From Desulfobacterales bacterium (lineage in GTDB: Bacteria > Desulfobacterota > Desulfobacteria > Desulfobacterales > Desulfosalsimonadaceae), in contig JAOZOL010000124.1 in the NCBI GenBank assembly GCA_029933295.1, forward strand, positions 1 through 7,200: DNA of 7,200 nt. Direction: 5' to 3'. The notes under the pieces are model-generated. The model did no database searches, was not told the DNA's origin, and was given only the letters and a program-made list of their open reading frames with translations. Within the stretch, counting starts at the first letter, position 1, and every line of letters starts with the position of its first letter. Shown here piece after piece: positions 6,158 to 7,200 of this stretch. A program made the position numbers and the translations under genes.

Positions 6158-7200
6158 ATGAAAAAACCTGTTTACCTTGACTACAACGGCACCACGCCCC
6201 ATGACCCCAAAGTTATTGAGGCCATGAGGCCGTTTATGGAAACCCAATTCGGCAATCCGTCCAGTTCCCACTGGTATGGGATTGCCCCGCGCAGGGCGGT
6301 TGAAACAGCCAGGGCCCAGGTGGCATCAATTTTAAACTGTGAAACCGAAGAGATTCTGTTTACCAGCGGCGGGACGGAATCCAACAATCATGCCATCAAA
6401 GGGATTGCCCGGTTGTTGAAAGACCGGGGCAATCATATTATAACTTCAGAAATAGAACATCCGGCAGTGCTGGAAGTGTGTAACATTTTAGAATCAGAGG
6501 GGTTTTGCATTACCCGTCTGCCGGTGGATAAAACCGGCATTGTCCGGGTTTCAGATGTGGCCAAAGCCATCCGAAAAGAGACAATCCTTATCACGATCAT
6601 GCATGCCAATAATGAAACCGGTTCCCTTCAGCCCATTGAAGCGATCGGGCAACTGGCACATGAAAACAATATCATCATGCATACGGACGCGGCCCAGTCC
6701 GTGGGAAAGATTCCAACCGATGTAAAAAAAATGAACGTGGATCTGATGTCTGTTGCAGGTCATAAAATATACGCCCCTAAGGGGATCGGGGCGTTGTATA
6801 TCCGGAATCTGCTGGCCCTGGAGCCGTTTTGTCACGGTGCAGGCCAGGAGAATGGCCGACGGGCCGGGACGGAAAATGTGATTGAAATTGTGGGTCTGGG
6901 CAAAGCCTGTGAAATCGCAAAACAGGATCTTGAACAAAACATGGCCCACATGAAAAGTCTCCGTGACCGATTGCACGATGGCCTCATCGCTAAAATTGAC
7001 GGTGTTCGATTAAACGGAAATGCGGATCTCCGGTTGCCCAACACTTTAAATCTTTCATTTTTTAATCTGGAAGCCAACCGGATACTTGAAGAGATCGGGC
7101 TGGAAGTGGCGGCATCAGCCGGTGCGGCCTGCCATTCAGGCATTGTGAAAATTTCTCATGTCTTAACCGCAATGGGGGTTCCTGAAGACTGGGCAAAGGG
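6158..7200 (+). CDS. NifS/IscS-like cysteine desulfurase (partial, 3' end cut)
   Basis: A PLP enzyme of the class-V aminotransferase fold that takes sulfur from cysteine (or selenium from selenocysteine) as a persulfide (or perselenide) on an active-site Cys, releasing alanine. The frame is open to the window end with 348 residues visible; relatives are about 380-400 long, so only the C-terminal tail is missing. Recognised elements are LDYNGTTP (7-14), TSGGTESNN (69-77), His101 stacking over PLP, HTDAAQ (175-180) with Asp177, PLP Lys203 in GHK, GRRAGTEN (233-240) and catalytic Cys325 in GAACHSG. The GAACHS loop resembles eukaryotic selenocysteine lyase more than the SGSACTS of IscS. However, the residue after His101 is Pro, not the Asp linked to selenium selectivity in the human enzyme. 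The start ATG has no clear ribosome site and no in-frame upstream alternative. It may serve Fe-S or cofactor sulfur supply for the AOR and ferredoxin (inference). Confidence 0.92.
   Translation, partial: MKKPVYLDYNGTTPHDPKVIEAMRPFMETQFGNPSSSHWYGIAPRRAVETARAQVASILNCETEEILFTSGGTESNNHAIKGIARLLKDRGNHIITSEIEHPAVLEVCNILESEGFCITRLPVDKTGIVRVSDVAKAIRKETILITIMHANNETGSLQPIEAIGQLAHENNIIMHTDAAQSVGKIPTDVKKMNVDLMSVAGHKIYAPKGIGALYIRNLLALEPFCHGAGQENGRRAGTENVIEIVGLGKACEIAKQDLEQNMAHMKSLRDRLHDGLIAKIDGVRLNGNADLRLPNTLNLSFFNLEANRILEEIGLEVAASAGAACHSGIVKISHVLTAMGVPEDWAK

Overview
The window holds six plus-strand protein genes and no minus-strand gene that I can support. It looks like an anaerobic bacterium of moderate GC. 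The AOR-family tungsto/molybdo-pterin oxidoreductase with a partner ferredoxin, beside a CoA ligase and a NifS-like desulfurase, would fit a sulfate-reducing or fermentative Desulfobacterota-type organism. That placement is inference from gene content; there is no marker gene here.

Layout. Positions 17-58 carry a strong intrinsic terminator that ends an upstream, unseen gene. A control region (about 60-186) follows, with an extended -10 promoter and a perfect 12-bp inverted repeat whose right arm sits at the predicted start of transcription. Then come an AMP-forming acyl-CoA ligase (187-1752); a 311-bp AT-rich gap with no convincing gene; a small VOC/glyoxalase-fold protein (2064-2465); and, 31 bp later, an amidase-signature hydrolase (2497-3960). 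A 72-bp gap leads to a two-cluster [4Fe-4S] ferredoxin (4033-4269). The ferredoxin overlaps by four bases the AOR-family catalytic subunit (4266-6056), which has a near-perfect Shine-Dalgarno sequence. After 101 bp, a class-V aminotransferase-fold cysteine desulfurase (6158 onward) runs off the window end.

How the genes may work together (inference). The amidase would release a carboxylic acid from an amide, and the ligase would activate an acid to its CoA thioester. The ferredoxin/AOR pair would carry out low-potential two-electron chemistry, classically aldehyde/acid interconversion. The VOC protein could be an epimerase, isomerase or lyase acting on an intermediate. The desulfurase could supply sulfur for Fe-S clusters or for the metal cofactor. 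The AOR homologue departs from the characterised enzyme at positions implicated in pterin binding and catalysis, so its substrate should not be assumed to be an aldehyde. It is the best candidate here for undescribed chemistry.
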